Source: SIG307 sp964545045
GTDB taxonomy: Bacteria; Bacillota; Clostridia; Lachnospirales; Lachnospiraceae
Length of the DNA: 64,000 nt
NCBI GenBank assembly: GCA_964545045.1
Contig: CAZJEN010000007.1
Location: 1-64,000, forward strand
Direction: 5' to 3'
The translations under genes were made by a program, and so were the position numbers. The notes beneath the pieces are model-generated. The model made no database searches, was not told where the DNA came from, and saw nothing but the letters and a program-made list of their open reading frames with translations. Positions 30,503-39,252 of the stretch are shown here, in pieces (positions within the stretch are counted from its first letter, which is position 1; each line of letters starts with the position of its first letter).

Positions 30503-32572
30503 ATGGAAGATTTTACGGAAGTATGGAAGGATACGGAAGAAACAAAGGAGCGTATGGAGTTATGCGCGGAGCGTCTTGCTTCCATGGGAATGGAAGAAAC
30601 GGTACGGGAGGAGTACCGGGATTTTTTCTGGACGCAGGCGAAGAAAATGCTTTTGCTGTTTGATTATGCAAAAGAGGTGGAAGAAGGAACTCTTCTGAAA
30701 CGTTCCGAGGCGGAGTGTCGTGCGTATTTTGATGAGTTATATAAAGAGATATTGCTACAGAATTACGGAGAGAGCTATGCTAATCCGAAGTATGCGGTAA
30801 AGCGGTTCGGAAAGCGCTACGGAAGACTTTTGACTTATCTGGCGGCGAAGCTGAATGCCCAGATTTTTTATGCGGCGGAAGGGAATCTTCTGTTTGTGGT
30901 GATGGCAGCGGAGCTGTTAATTGAGATTTATAATTATTTTGAAGAGTTCCACGAGTATACCTTTAAGGAATGCAGAGAGGCGTTGTATTCTTTTGAGACC
31001 GATAATGCGGAGCTGTTTTTGGCATGGAGAGCGAGAGAACAGTTTGATCCGGCGTATACCTTCGCAAAAGATATTATCAAGTCAGCCGACGGTACGGATT
31101 TACGCTACCTGTACCGTTACGGAGAATATATTACGGAAAATGAATTCGGCATCGCAAGGTTCCTGCAGGGACTGAGTGAGGATAAGATAAAAGCTGCTGC
31201 GGAAAACGTGGTAGGTGGCTATTTGCGAGGTTTCAAGGTGATGCAGGTGCCTCTTTCCGAGGGACAGACCGTAGGGCTTCGTTATGCCATCGGATTTGAG
31301 CGGATTATGAAGGAAGTCATCTGTTTGCTGGAAGCAGAGGGGCTTAAGGTGGCATCGGTGCGTACCGCAGTAGCTGGACGTCATGCCAGAAAAGCGGGCT
31401 ATACGGTGACCAATGTGAATATTCAGTATGATTACGACCACCGGAACGACGAGGGACTTCTGGCGGACAAGCAGTGGTATGTCAGAAAGGAGACGGCGCT
31501 GCGTCGTGTATACGAGGCAGATAAGGAGATACTGTCGTTGTATGCCGGACCGCTTGTATTGGAGACCTTCGGAGAACGTTTGCCGCTTCCTGAAAATGCG
31601 GCAGAGGCAATTCAACTGGATAAACGCCAGCAACGTTTGAAGGTGGAGTCTACCGGACGCCTTGGGGCAATGGTGGAACAGTATATTCCGTCGGATCAGA
31701 CCTCCTTTACCATTGTGGCGTATCCGTTGCCGTCCATCGGAGCAGAGTTTGAGGCGATTTTTGAAGAGACCATGCGTCTGAATCAGTTGGATAATGAAGT
31801 GTATCGTAAGGTACAGCAGTGTATCATTGATGCTTTGGATAAAGCCCGGGCGGTACATGTCACCGGCAGAGGGGAAAATCATACGGATATTACGGTACAG
31901 CTTTGGAAGCTTTCAAATCCGGAAAAGGAAACGATTTTTGAGAACTGTACCGCGGATGTCAATATTCCGGCGGGTGAGGTGTTTACATCTCCGGTGCTGA
32001 AAGGAACCGACGGTGTTCTGCATGTGACAAGCGTGTTCCTGGGCAGCACGGAATATAAGGATTTGGAGATTGCCTTTAAGGACGGAAAGACCACGGAATA
32101 TTCCTGCAACAATTACGATTCGGAAGAAGAGAATAAGAAGTTTATTAAGGAAAATCTGTTGAAAAATCATGAGTGGCTGCCGCTTGGTGAATTTGCCATC
32201 GGTACCAATACCATTGCCTATATCATGGGCAAGAAGTTCGGTATTACGGAAGTACTTCCGATTCTGATTGCAGAGAAAACCGGTCCGCACTTTGCCATCG
32301 GTGATACTTGCTATTCCCACAGTGAGGACCATAAGGTATATAATCCGGACGGTAAGGAAATTGTGGCAAGAACCAACGAATGCGCGGAGCTTCGACATAC
32401 GGAGCCGGAAAAGGCGTATTTTCAGTGCCATACGGATATTACCATACCGTATGACGAACTTGGCGAAATTACCGCTCTTTGTGAGGACGGAACGGAAATT
32501 GCGATTATTAAGGACGGACGGTTTGTACTCCCGGGAACGGAGCTGCTAAACGATGCGCTGGAGGAGAAATAA
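30503..32572 (+). CDS. M29-family aminopeptidase with long N-terminal extension
   Basis: A 689-residue protein. The C-terminal about 400 residues are an M29 metalloaminopeptidase (AmpS/PepS type): GRGENHTDITVQL, NIPAGEVFTSPV with its Glu ligand, FAIGTNTIAY, ILIAEKTGPHFAIGDTCYSH with His ligands, and an Asp near the end. These enzymes remove N-terminal residues with two metal ions. Normal M29 proteins have about 410 residues; here an extra, mostly helical N-terminal region of about 280 residues (LLFDYAKEVEEGTLLKRSEA...) precedes the catalytic part. ATG 30503 follows GGAGG. It is cytoplasmic and ends the operon that begins with the phosphoesterase gene. Confidence 0.8.
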   Translation: MEDFTEVWKDTEETKERMELCAERLASMGMEETVREEYRDFFWTQAKKMLLLFDYAKEVEEGTLLKRSEAECRAYFDELYKEILLQNYGESYANPKYAVKRFGKRYGRLLTYLAAKLNAQIFYAAEGNLLFVVMAAELLIEIYNYFEEFHEYTFKECREALYSFETDNAELFLAWRAREQFDPAYTFAKDIIKSADGTDLRYLYRYGEYITENEFGIARFLQGLSEDKIKAAAENVVGGYLRGFKVMQVPLSEGQTVGLRYAIGFERIMKEVICLLEAEGLKVASVRTAVAGRHARKAGYTVTNVNIQYDYDHRNDEGLLADKQWYVRKETALRRVYEADKEILSLYAGPLVLETFGERLPLPENAAEAIQLDKRQQRLKVESTGRLGAMVEQYIPSDQTSFTIVAYPLPSIGAEFEAIFEETMRLNQLDNEVYRKVQQCIIDALDKARAVHVTGRGENHTDITVQLWKLSNPEKETIFENCTADVNIPAGEVFTSPVLKGTDGVLHVTSVFLGSTEYKDLEIAFKDGKTTEYSCNNYDSEEENKKFIKENLLKNHEWLPLGEFAIGTNTIAYIMGKKFGITEVLPILIAEKTGPHFAIGDTCYSHSEDHKVYNPDGKEIVARTNECAELRHTEPEKAYFQCHTDITIPYDELGEITALCEDGTEIAIIKDGRFVLPGTELLNDALEEK

Positions 32573-32583
32573 GTCGTTTTAAG

Positions 32584-32612
32584 TTGCAATTTTACGGCGG
32601 GTATGATACGAT
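32584..32612 (+). promoter_or_regulatory. Promoter of purE
   Basis: TTGCAA 32584-32589, 17 bases, TACGAT 32607-32612. The leader is under 30 bases, so no purine riboswitch fits here. Confidence 0.65.
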
Positions 32613-32646
32613 AGGAAAAAGAAAAAAGTAAAGGATGGTTAATGCT

Positions 32647-33159
32647 ATGGCACAGGTTGGTATTGTAATGGGCAGCGATTCCGATTTACCGGTAATGAGC
32701 AAGGCTGCACAGATGTTGGACAAGTTTGGTATTTCTTACGAGGTAACGGTTATTTCTGCACATCGTATGCCGGATATTTTCTTTGATTACGCAAAGACTG
32801 CAAAGGAAAAGGGATTTAAGGTAATCATTGCAGGTGCAGGCGGAGCGGCACATCTTCCGGGAATGTGCGCGGCAATTTTCCCGCTTCCGGTTATCGGTGT
32901 TCCGATTCACACCAAGACCTTAAGCGGCGTGGATTCTTTGTATTCCATCGTACAGATGCCGTCCGGTATTCCGGTGGCAACCGTAGCAATCGACGGTGCA
33001 CAGAATGCAGGTATTCTGGCTGCAAAGATGCTTGCGGTTTCGGATGATGAGCTTCTTGCAAAGATTGAGGCTTACAAGGATGAGCTGAAGGCCGGTGTAG
33101 AGAAGAAGAAGGAAAAGATTGAGAAGGTTGGTTACGAGACCTATTTGAAGGAAATGTAA
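32647..33159 (+). CDS. purE: N5-carboxyaminoimidazole ribonucleotide mutase PurE
   Basis: A 170-residue class I PurE that converts N5-CAIR to CAIR in purine synthesis. Marks: GIVMGSDSDLPVM (4-16), ISAHRMP with the catalytic His, IAGAGGAAHLPGMCAA and GVPIHTKTLSGVDSLYSIVQMPSGIPVATVAIDGAQNAG. ATG 32647 has AAAGGATGG at good distance; ATG 32635 overlaps that site. It stands alone, without purK or other pur genes, between its own promoter and terminator. Confidence 0.95.
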   Translation: MAQVGIVMGSDSDLPVMSKAAQMLDKFGISYEVTVISAHRMPDIFFDYAKTAKEKGFKVIIAGAGGAAHLPGMCAAIFPLPVIGVPIHTKTLSGVDSLYSIVQMPSGIPVATVAIDGAQNAGILAAKMLAVSDDELLAKIEAYKDELKAGVEKKKEKIEKVGYETYLKEM

Positions 33160-33200
33160 TTTTCCGTGGTTTTGGATTAAAACTTAATAGTTCAGAAGAC

Positions 33201-33249
33201 AGCCCTACAGCGCATAAGATGAAGTAATGACGTGCTGTGGGGCTTTTTT
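33201..33249 (+). terminator. Terminator after purE, abutting the next start codon
   Basis: AGCCCTACAGC 33201-33211 pairs with GCTGTGGGGCT 33234-33244 (G-U pairs), then T6 ending at 33249; the ATG of the deacetylase is the next base. Confidence 0.85.
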
Positions 33250-34140
33250 ATGTTAAAGCGAAGGATTGTTAGGGGAAGTACATTGGTGGTGGCATTGTTG
33301 CTTGCCAATTTGGCGGTGATGGGAGGGATGAAATCGAATGGGGCGGGAAAGAAAAATGAGACTGCCCAGGTGGGGACGCTTTCTCAAAATGTCTTAGCGG
33401 AGAATAGTAGGGATTATAGCGGAACAGCAGGGAAGAACAGCGGGCGGGAGGATGATATCGTAAGCAAAACCGAAGCCTATCCGTATTTGTATGCGAAAGG
33501 AACTGTGGTGGAACAGGAGATGCCGGAAAAGGTGGTTTTCTTGACATTTGATGACGGTCCCAGCAGAAATACGGTGAAAATATTAGATACACTGGCCAAG
33601 TATGAAGTCAGTGCTACGTTTTTTGTTATCGGAGAAAATCTGACGGAGGATGGAGTGGCAATCGCTAAGCGGGCGCTGGAGGAAGGGCATATGCTGGGAA
33701 TGCATACGGAAACCCATTCTTATGACAAAATTTATCGTACGGTGGATTCTTTTCTGACCGATTATGATAAGCTGGCATCCCGGTTTGTGGAGGAATTCGG
33801 AGAATGTCCGGCTATATTCCGTTTCCCGGGGGGAAGTTACAGTGCGTATATCAATCCGATCAAAGAGGATTTAAAAAAGGAATTGGAGCGAAGAGGGTTT
33901 ATCGGATATGACTGGAATGTAAGCGGAGAGGACTCTGTGGGAACTCCTACTGCGGCTTCCATTAAGAAAAACATTTTCGATACAATTGAAGACCAGAGTC
34001 AGCCGATTATTCTTCTGCACGATTCGCCTTGCAGCAATCTGACGGCAGAGGTTCTTCCTGAAATTTTAGAGAAGCTTATTGCGGATGGATATGAATTCAG
34101 AACATTAGAGTGCCGGAAACCGTATTTATTTCCTTGGTGA
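33250..34140 (+). CDS. Exported polysaccharide (peptidoglycan) deacetylase
   Basis: A 296-residue NodB-family (CE4) enzyme with an N-terminal signal/anchor (KRRIVRGSTLVVALLLANLAVMG, 3-25). Catalytic motifs: TFDDGP with D101/D102, HTETHS with metal ligands H152 and H156, RFPGGS, GYDWNV and LLHDSP. It removes acetyl groups from N-acetylglucosamine polymers, most likely peptidoglycan. The start is uncertain: ATG 33250 gives a good signal with KRR, but its ribosome site (GTGGGG) lies in the purE terminator; TTG 33283 with AGGGGAAG is possible but cuts the signal. It precedes the gene-free 567-base spacer. Confidence 0.85.
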   Translation: MLKRRIVRGSTLVVALLLANLAVMGGMKSNGAGKKNETAQVGTLSQNVLAENSRDYSGTAGKNSGREDDIVSKTEAYPYLYAKGTVVEQEMPEKVVFLTFDDGPSRNTVKILDTLAKYEVSATFFVIGENLTEDGVAIAKRALEEGHMLGMHTETHSYDKIYRTVDSFLTDYDKLASRFVEEFGECPAIFRFPGGSYSAYINPIKEDLKKELERRGFIGYDWNVSGEDSVGTPTAASIKKNIFDTIEDQSQPIILLHDSPCSNLTAEVLPEILEKLIADGYEFRTLECRKPYLFPW

Positions 34141-34183
34141 AATGTTTAGAATATAAAGAAAATAAAAAAAATTCAAAGTGGTA

Positions 34184-34214
34184 TTGACAAGTGCTGTTTT
34201 GTGCAAACTATACA
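34184..34214 (+). promoter_or_regulatory. Promoter-like site at the start of the hpf spacer
   Basis: TTGACA 34184-34189 is a perfect -35; TATACA at 34209-34214 would be the -10 with a 19-base spacer. It has no gene directly downstream, so it may drive a noncoding transcript across the spacer. Confidence 0.45.
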
Positions 34215-34282
34215 AAAGATACTTAAAACGGAGAAAAACACAGGAAACACATTTTAGCGTGTTCCAGTGGAGAAATGTATAG

Positions 34283-34353
34283 TTATCCCCAGAAAAAACA
34301 CGGATAACCCGTGAAGAACATAGTTATACACGAAGTTATCCACAATATCCACA
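34283..34353 (+). promoter_or_regulatory. Cluster of DnaA-box-like sites
   Basis: Same-strand nonamers: TTATCCCCA 34283-34291 (one mismatch), TTATACACG 34324-34332 (two mismatches), TTATCCACA 34336-34344 (perfect) and ATATCCACA 34345-34353 (one mismatch), in 71 bases. The last two are directly adjacent. dnaA and dnaN are not in the window, so this is not the normal oriC setting. Confidence 0.5.
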
Positions 34354-34597
34354 AAAAAGTACCACAAGTGTGGTACAACAAAAAGGCTGTCAAGTTCGAA
34401 AGTTTGTTTTGGGATTTGTGATAAAATCACAAAAAAAGGCAGAAATAGAAGAGGTTCGTCGAAATACAACGTTTTTGGACAAAAGAAAATGTTATGAAAG
34501 ATTTGGCAGTAAATGCCGAAAAACAAGCAAAAGAGATGTATTATTGAAACAATGAAAAAAATAAACGAACAATAATGATATTTTTATAAAATTGTAC

Positions 34598-34626
34598 TTG
34601 TTATTTTGCGGGTTCTGTGTTATAAT
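34598..34626 (+). promoter_or_regulatory. Promoter of hpf
   Basis: TTGTTA 34598-34603, 17 bases, TATAAT 34621-34626; leader of about 75 bases. Confidence 0.8.
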
Positions 34627-34707
34627 TTACTCAAGAGGCAGGAGGGAGAAGGAGCTGCTTCATTTCTGTAAGACAGAACGAAATCACAGAAAAAGGAGCT
34701 GGTATTT

Positions 34708-35235
34708 ATGAATTACACAGTAAGCGGAAAGAACATTGAAATTACAAACGGATTAAGAGAAGCGGTGATCGATAAGTTATCGAAGTTGGAGCGTTACTTT
34801 ACACCGGATACCGAAGTGAACGTTACCTTGAGTGTAGAGAAGGACAGACAGCGCATCGAGGTTACCATTCCGATTAAGGGCACGATTATCCGTGCAGAGC
34901 AGGTCAGCAGCGATATGTATGCTTCCATCGATTTGGTAGAAGCTGTATTGGAGCGTCAGCTCAGAAAATATAAAAATAAGATTGTAGATCAGAAACAGTC
35001 CGCGATGGCACTCAGTCAGGTGTTCCTGGAGGAAGAGACCGGCGAAGAGGACGAGATCAAGATTGTACGTTCCAAGAGATTCGCGATTAAGCCGATGGAT
35101 ATCGAAGAGGCTTGCGTACAGATGGAGCTTTTGGGACATGACTTCTTCGTATTCCGTAATGCAGAGACGGACGAAGTAAACGTAGTGTATAAGAGAAAAG
35201 GAAATACTTACGGATTGATTGAACCTGAATATTAA
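34708..35235 (+). CDS. hpf: Long-form ribosome hibernation promoting factor HPF
   Basis: A 175-residue long HPF. The N-terminal domain (about 1-100: YTVSGKNIEITNGLREAVIDKLSKLERYF, with basic DRQRIEVTIPIKGTIIRAE) binds the 30S decoding site; the C-terminal domain (about 118-175: RSKRFAIKPMDIEEACVQMELLGHDFFVFRNAET) dimerises and joins two 70S ribosomes into inactive 100S pairs. ATG 34708 follows AAAGGAGC. It is commonly next to secA and prfB in Firmicutes, as here. Its own promoter and long gene-free upstream spacer suggest stress or growth-phase control. Confidence 0.95.
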   Translation: MNYTVSGKNIEITNGLREAVIDKLSKLERYFTPDTEVNVTLSVEKDRQRIEVTIPIKGTIIRAEQVSSDMYASIDLVEAVLERQLRKYKNKIVDQKQSAMALSQVFLEEETGEEDEIKIVRSKRFAIKPMDIEEACVQMELLGHDFFVFRNAETDEVNVVYKRKGNTYGLIEPEY

Positions 35236-35277
35236 TTTGCGACATTCGGTCGCGTTCGTTCCCCTTCTTTTGACAAG

Positions 35278-35335
35278 ACCGCCGCATGGGAGACCATGCG
35301 GCGGTTCTTACGTTCGTGCAGGCACGGCCTGCACG
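35278..35335 (+). terminator. Tandem hairpins after hpf
   Basis: ACCGCCGCATG 35278-35288/CATGCGGCGGT 35295-35305, loop GGAGAC, then TTCTTA; followed by CGTGCAGGC 35315-35323/GCCTGCACG 35327-35335, loop ACG. Both stems are perfect; T-tracts are weak, so the first is the likely terminator. Confidence 0.65.
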
Positions 35336-35369
35336 GATGTGAATATAGTGTTAACAATAAAAGAAAAGG

Positions 35370-35398
35370 TTGCTTTCATCTTAAAAGAATGCTACAAT
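35370..35398 (+). promoter_or_regulatory. Promoter of secA
   Basis: TTGCTT 35370-35375, 17 bases, TACAAT 35393-35398. Confidence 0.7.
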
Positions 35399-35469
35399 GT
35401 TTTATTATGGGTGTCGTGTATTCTGTACACGGAACGCAAGTATAGAATCGATTTGTTAGGAGAGAACGA

Positions 35470-38040
35470 ATGAGCTTATTAACGAAATTATTCGGAACAC
35501 ACAGCGAAAGAGAAATCAAGATAGTAAGACCTCTTTTAGAGAAAATAAATAAGTTGGAAGAGACTGTGGCACCGTTGACGGATGAGGAACTTCGTGCCAA
35601 GACGGCAGAGTTTAAGGAACGTCTTGCGAAGGGTGAATCTAAGGATTCCCTTTTGCCGGAGGCGTATGCCGTTATGCGTGAGGCTACCAAACGTGTTTTG
35701 GGACAGCGCCACTACGACGTACAGATTCTCGGTGGTATTATTTTACATCAGGGCCGTATTGTAGAGATGCGTACCGGTGAAGGTAAGACCCAGACCGAGC
35801 TTTTGCCGGCATATTTAAATGCACTTGACGGTGAAGGCGTACACATCGTTACCGTAAACGATTATCTTGCAAAGCGAGACTCCGAGTGGATGGGACAGGT
35901 ATTCCGCTTCTTAGGAATGACAGTAGGCTGTATTTTGAACAGTATGTCCAATGATGACCGTAGAGCGGCATATGCCTGCGATATTACCTATGGTACGAAT
36001 AACGAGTTCGGTTTCGATTACCTTCGTGATAACATGGTAATGTACAAGGAGCAGCTTGTTATGCGCGGTCTTCATTATGCCATCATCGATGAGGTGGACT
36101 CCGTATTAATCGATGAAGCCCGTACACCGCTTATTATTTCAGGACAGAGCGGAAAGTCTACCAGCTTGTATCAGGCCTGTGATATTTTGGCAAGACAGTT
36201 GATTAAGGGTAAGGAAAAGGAACTGACCAAGATGGAGCTCATTATGAGAGAAGAGCTTCAGGAGGAAGGCGACTTTGTAGTTAATGAGAAGGATAAGCAG
36301 ATTAACCTGACAGAGCAGGGTGTGGAAAAGGTAGAGCGTTTCTTCCAGATTGAAAATCTTGCGGATGCGGAGAACATGGAAATCCAGCACAACATTATCC
36401 TGGCATTGCGTGCGCATTATCTGATGGCAAGAGATAAGGATTATGTTGTACAGAATGATGAGGTATTAATCGTAGATGACTTTACCGGACGTATTATGCC
36501 GGGCAGACGTTATTCCGACGGTCTTCATCAGGCAATCGAAGCAAAGGAACGCGTAAAGGTTAAGAGAGAAAGTAAGACCCTTGCAACCATTACCTTCCAG
36601 AACTTCTTTAATAAGTACGATAAGAAATCCGGTATGACCGGTACCGCACTCACCGAGGAGCGGGAGTTCCGTGAGATTTACGGTATGGACGTAGTTGAGA
36701 TTCCGACTAACCGTCCGGTTGCACGTATTGATAAGGATGATGTGGTTTATAAGACCCGTCGTGAAAAGCTGCATGCAATTGTGAAGGAGATTATAGAGGC
36801 GAATGAAAAGGGACAGCCGGTGCTTGTAGGTACCATTACGATCGAAGCTTCCGAGGAGCTTAGCGATATGTTAAAGCGTCGCGGTGTTCCGCATAAGGTA
36901 TTGAATGCAAAGTTCCATGAGATGGAGGCACAGATTGTTGCGGATGCGGGTCAGTACGGTGCGGTTACCATTGCGACCAACATGGCAGGTCGTGGTACCG
37001 ATATTAAGCTGGGCGAAGGTGTAAAGGAACTGGGCGGCTTAAAGATTATCGGTACGGAGCGTCACGAATCCAGACGTATCGACAACCAGTTGCGTGGTCG
37101 TGCGGGACGTCAGGGTGATCCGGGTGAATCTAAGTTCTTTATTTCCCTGGAAGACGATTTGATGCGTTTGTTCGGTTCCGAGCGTCTGATTACCATGTTC
37201 AATTCTCTGGGACTTCAGGACGGTGAGCAGATTACCCATAAGATGCTTAGCTCTGCGGTAGAAAAGGCGCAGAAGAAGATTGAGAATAACAACTTCGGCA
37301 TTCGTAAGAATTTGTTGGAGTATGACCGTGTAAATAACGAGCAGAGAGAGATTATTTACGGTGAGCGTAAAAAGGTATTGGAAGGTGCCAATATGCGCGA
37401 TACCATCTTAAAGATGGCAAATGATGTGGTAGAGGGTTGCGTGGACAGTTGTATCCGTGATGATCAGGATGCGGAAAACTGGGATATCCGCGAGCTGAAT
37501 ACACTTTTGCTTCCGATTGTGCCGCTTGAGCCGATTCGTTTAACGGAAGACCAGAAGAAGCATATGACCAAGAAGGAATTGGTACAGCAGTTAAAGGCAG
37601 AAACCGTAAAGCATTACGAGGCGAAGGAAGCACAGTTTTCCGATAAAGAGCAGTTGCGTGAGGTGGAGCGTGCAATCCTGCTTCGTGTGATTGATCGTAA
37701 GTGGATGGATCATATCGATGATATGGACCAGCTGCGTCAGGGTATCGGTGTGCAGGCCTACGGTCAGAGAGATCCGCTTACCGAGTACAAGTTCCAGGGC
37801 TTTGAGATGTTCTCCGGTATGACGGCAGCAATCAGCGAGGATACGGTAAAGGCGTTGATGAATATCCGTATTGAGCAGAAGGTAGAGCGTGAGCAGGTGG
37901 CAAAGGTGACCGGTACCAACCGTGACGATTCTTTGGCAAAGGGACCGGTAAAGCGTTCCGATAAGAAGGTACAGCCGAATGATTTGTGTCCGTGCGGTTC
38001 CGGATTAAAGTATAAGAAGTGTTGCGGTAAAAACGCATAA
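35470..38040 (+). CDS. secA: Preprotein translocase ATPase SecA
   Basis: An 856-residue SecA, normal length. Marks: Walker A MRTGEGKTQTELLPAYLNAL (about 98-117), VNDYLAKRD, GTNNEFGFDYLRDNM, the DEVDSVLIDEARTPLIISG Walker B, FQNFFNKYDKKSGMTGTA, IATNMAGRGTDIKL and RQGDPGESKFF, and the C-terminal zinc motif CPCGSGLKYKKCC that binds SecB or ribosomes. It powers protein export through SecYEG. ATG 35470 follows TAGGAGAG. prfB follows after 71 bases, the common secA-prfB order. Confidence 0.98.
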   Translation: MSLLTKLFGTHSEREIKIVRPLLEKINKLEETVAPLTDEELRAKTAEFKERLAKGESKDSLLPEAYAVMREATKRVLGQRHYDVQILGGIILHQGRIVEMRTGEGKTQTELLPAYLNALDGEGVHIVTVNDYLAKRDSEWMGQVFRFLGMTVGCILNSMSNDDRRAAYACDITYGTNNEFGFDYLRDNMVMYKEQLVMRGLHYAIIDEVDSVLIDEARTPLIISGQSGKSTSLYQACDILARQLIKGKEKELTKMELIMREELQEEGDFVVNEKDKQINLTEQGVEKVERFFQIENLADAENMEIQHNIILALRAHYLMARDKDYVVQNDEVLIVDDFTGRIMPGRRYSDGLHQAIEAKERVKVKRESKTLATITFQNFFNKYDKKSGMTGTALTEEREFREIYGMDVVEIPTNRPVARIDKDDVVYKTRREKLHAIVKEIIEANEKGQPVLVGTITIEASEELSDMLKRRGVPHKVLNAKFHEMEAQIVADAGQYGAVTIATNMAGRGTDIKLGEGVKELGGLKIIGTERHESRRIDNQLRGRAGRQGDPGESKFFISLEDDLMRLFGSERLITMFNSLGLQDGEQITHKMLSSAVEKAQKKIENNNFGIRKNLLEYDRVNNEQREIIYGERKKVLEGANMRDTILKMANDVVEGCVDSCIRDDQDAENWDIRELNTLLLPIVPLEPIRLTEDQKKHMTKKELVQQLKAETVKHYEAKEAQFSDKEQLREVERAILLRVIDRKWMDHIDDMDQLRQGIGVQAYGQRDPLTEYKFQGFEMFSGMTAAISEDTVKALMNIRIEQKVEREQVAKVTGTNRDDSLAKGPVKRSDKKVQPNDLCPCGSGLKYKKCCGKNA

Positions 38041-38111
38041 AAGGTATGCCTGGGGATGTCCGGGATAGATAGAAACAGAGCGCCGTAGGCGTTAAGAAGG
38101 AAGGTGAGCAG

Positions 38112-39231
38112 ATGGTAGAGTTGGATGCAATAAAGTATGAACTTACCGGATTTGACAAACCACTGCTTGAAATGGGGGATTCACTTTGACCTCCCTGGCA
38201 AGCGTGAAAAGATTCAGGAAATAGAAGCAATTATGCAGGAACCGAATTTTTGGGATGATGCGGATAAGTCGCAGGGCTACATGAAGGAACTGAAAAATCT
38301 CAAGGATGCGGTGGCCGATTATGAGGCATTAAAGACAGAGTATGAGGATGTTCAGACCTATCTTGAGATGGGTTACGAATCCGGAGATGCGTCTTTGGTG
38401 CCGGAAGCTCAGGAAGCGATGGAGCTGTTTAGAGCGCATTATGAGCGGATGCATCTTGCGACGCTTTTGTGTGATGAATACGATAAAGAGGATGCGATTT
38501 TAACGTTACATGCAGGTGCGGGTGGTACGGAGAGCTGTGACTGGGCTTCCATGCTGTGCCGTATGTATCAGCGTTGGGCGGATAAGCGTGGCTTTACTAC
38601 GGAGATGATTGATTTCTTAGACGGTGATGAAGCCGGCTATAAGTCCGTGACTTTGGAAATCCACGGAGAGAATGCTTACGGGTATCTGAAGTCGGAGCAC
38701 GGAGTGCACCGTCTGGTGCGTATTTCTCCGTTCAATGCGGCAGGAAAGCGTCAGACCTCTTTTGTATCCTGTGATATTATGCCGGATTTAAAGGAAGCGC
38801 CGGAAGTTGAGATTGACGAAAAAGATTTGCGAATCGATACGTACCGTTCCAGCGGTGCGGGCGGTCAGCATGTCAACAAGACTTCTTCCGCAATCCGTAT
38901 TACCCATTTGCCGACGGGAATTGTGGTACAGTGCCAGAACGAGCGCTCCCAGTTCCAGAACAAAGACAAGGCAATGCAGATGTTAAAGGCAAAGTTATAT
39001 TTGCTTCAGGAGCAGCAGAATGCGGAGAAGGAGTCCGGTATCCGCGGTGAAGTCCGGGATATCAATTTCGGTAACCAGATTCGCTCCTATGTATTACAAC
39101 CGTACACTTTGGTAAAGGATCATCGGACCAACGAAGAGGTGGGCAATGCCCAGACGGTATTGGACGGTAATCTGGATCCGTTTATGAATGCGTATTTAAG
39201 GTGGAATGCAACAGGGAAAACAAAAGATTAA
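38112..39231 (+). CDS. prfB: Peptide chain release factor 2 with programmed +1 frameshift
   Basis: RF2, which recognises UGA and UAA. Translation starts at ATG 38112 (GGTGAG upstream), runs 25 codons to CTT, and meets in-frame TGA 38187-38189. The CTT-TGA-C site preceded by a Shine-Dalgarno-like GGGGGA is the classic RF2 autoregulatory +1 frameshift; reading continues in the next frame from GAC 38188 to 39231, for 372 residues in all. Later motifs: HGVHRLVRISPF, the SPF-region NAAGKRQTSF and the catalytic GGQ in SGAGGQHVNKTSSA. Low RF2 lets the ribosome slip and make more RF2. It is not a broken gene. Confidence 0.95.
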
Positions 39232-39252
39232 ATAGAAAGAGGAGGTTATTGT

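Larger units (their letters stand above)
34141..34707 (+). other. Gene-free spacer before hpf
   Basis: No coding frame is supported on either strand. It is A-rich, contains an upstream promoter-like site (34184), a DnaA-box-like cluster (34283-34353), the palindrome GTACCACA-AG-TGTGGTAC (34359-34376), a TTTGTGAT-AAA-ATCACAAA hairpin near 34415-34433, and the hpf promoter (34598). Helices such as GTTATCC 34282-34288/GGATAAC 34302-34308 and GGAAACAC/GTGTTCC near 34243-34265 suggest a structured transcript. Upstream of hpf/raiA genes some Firmicutes carry the raiA noncoding RNA; this spacer has the right place and size, but I cannot confirm it by sequence. Confidence 0.5.

Noticed and set aside
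32584..32646. Purine riboswitch before purE
   Set aside because: The promoter leaves fewer than 35 leader bases, too short for the aptamer.
34141..34400. Chromosomal origin oriC
   Set aside because: DnaA-box-like sites exist, but dnaA, dnaN, rpmH and recF are absent and the flanking genes are not those of oriC.
34254..34555. Small genes in the hpf spacer (90-residue minus frame, 61-residue plus frame)
   Set aside because: No ribosome sites, biased low-complexity translations, and overlap with palindromes and DnaA-box-like sites.
38112..38190. Broken prfB (frameshift pseudogene)
   Set aside because: The CTT-TGA-C site with an upstream Shine-Dalgarno-like sequence is the known programmed frameshift of RF2.
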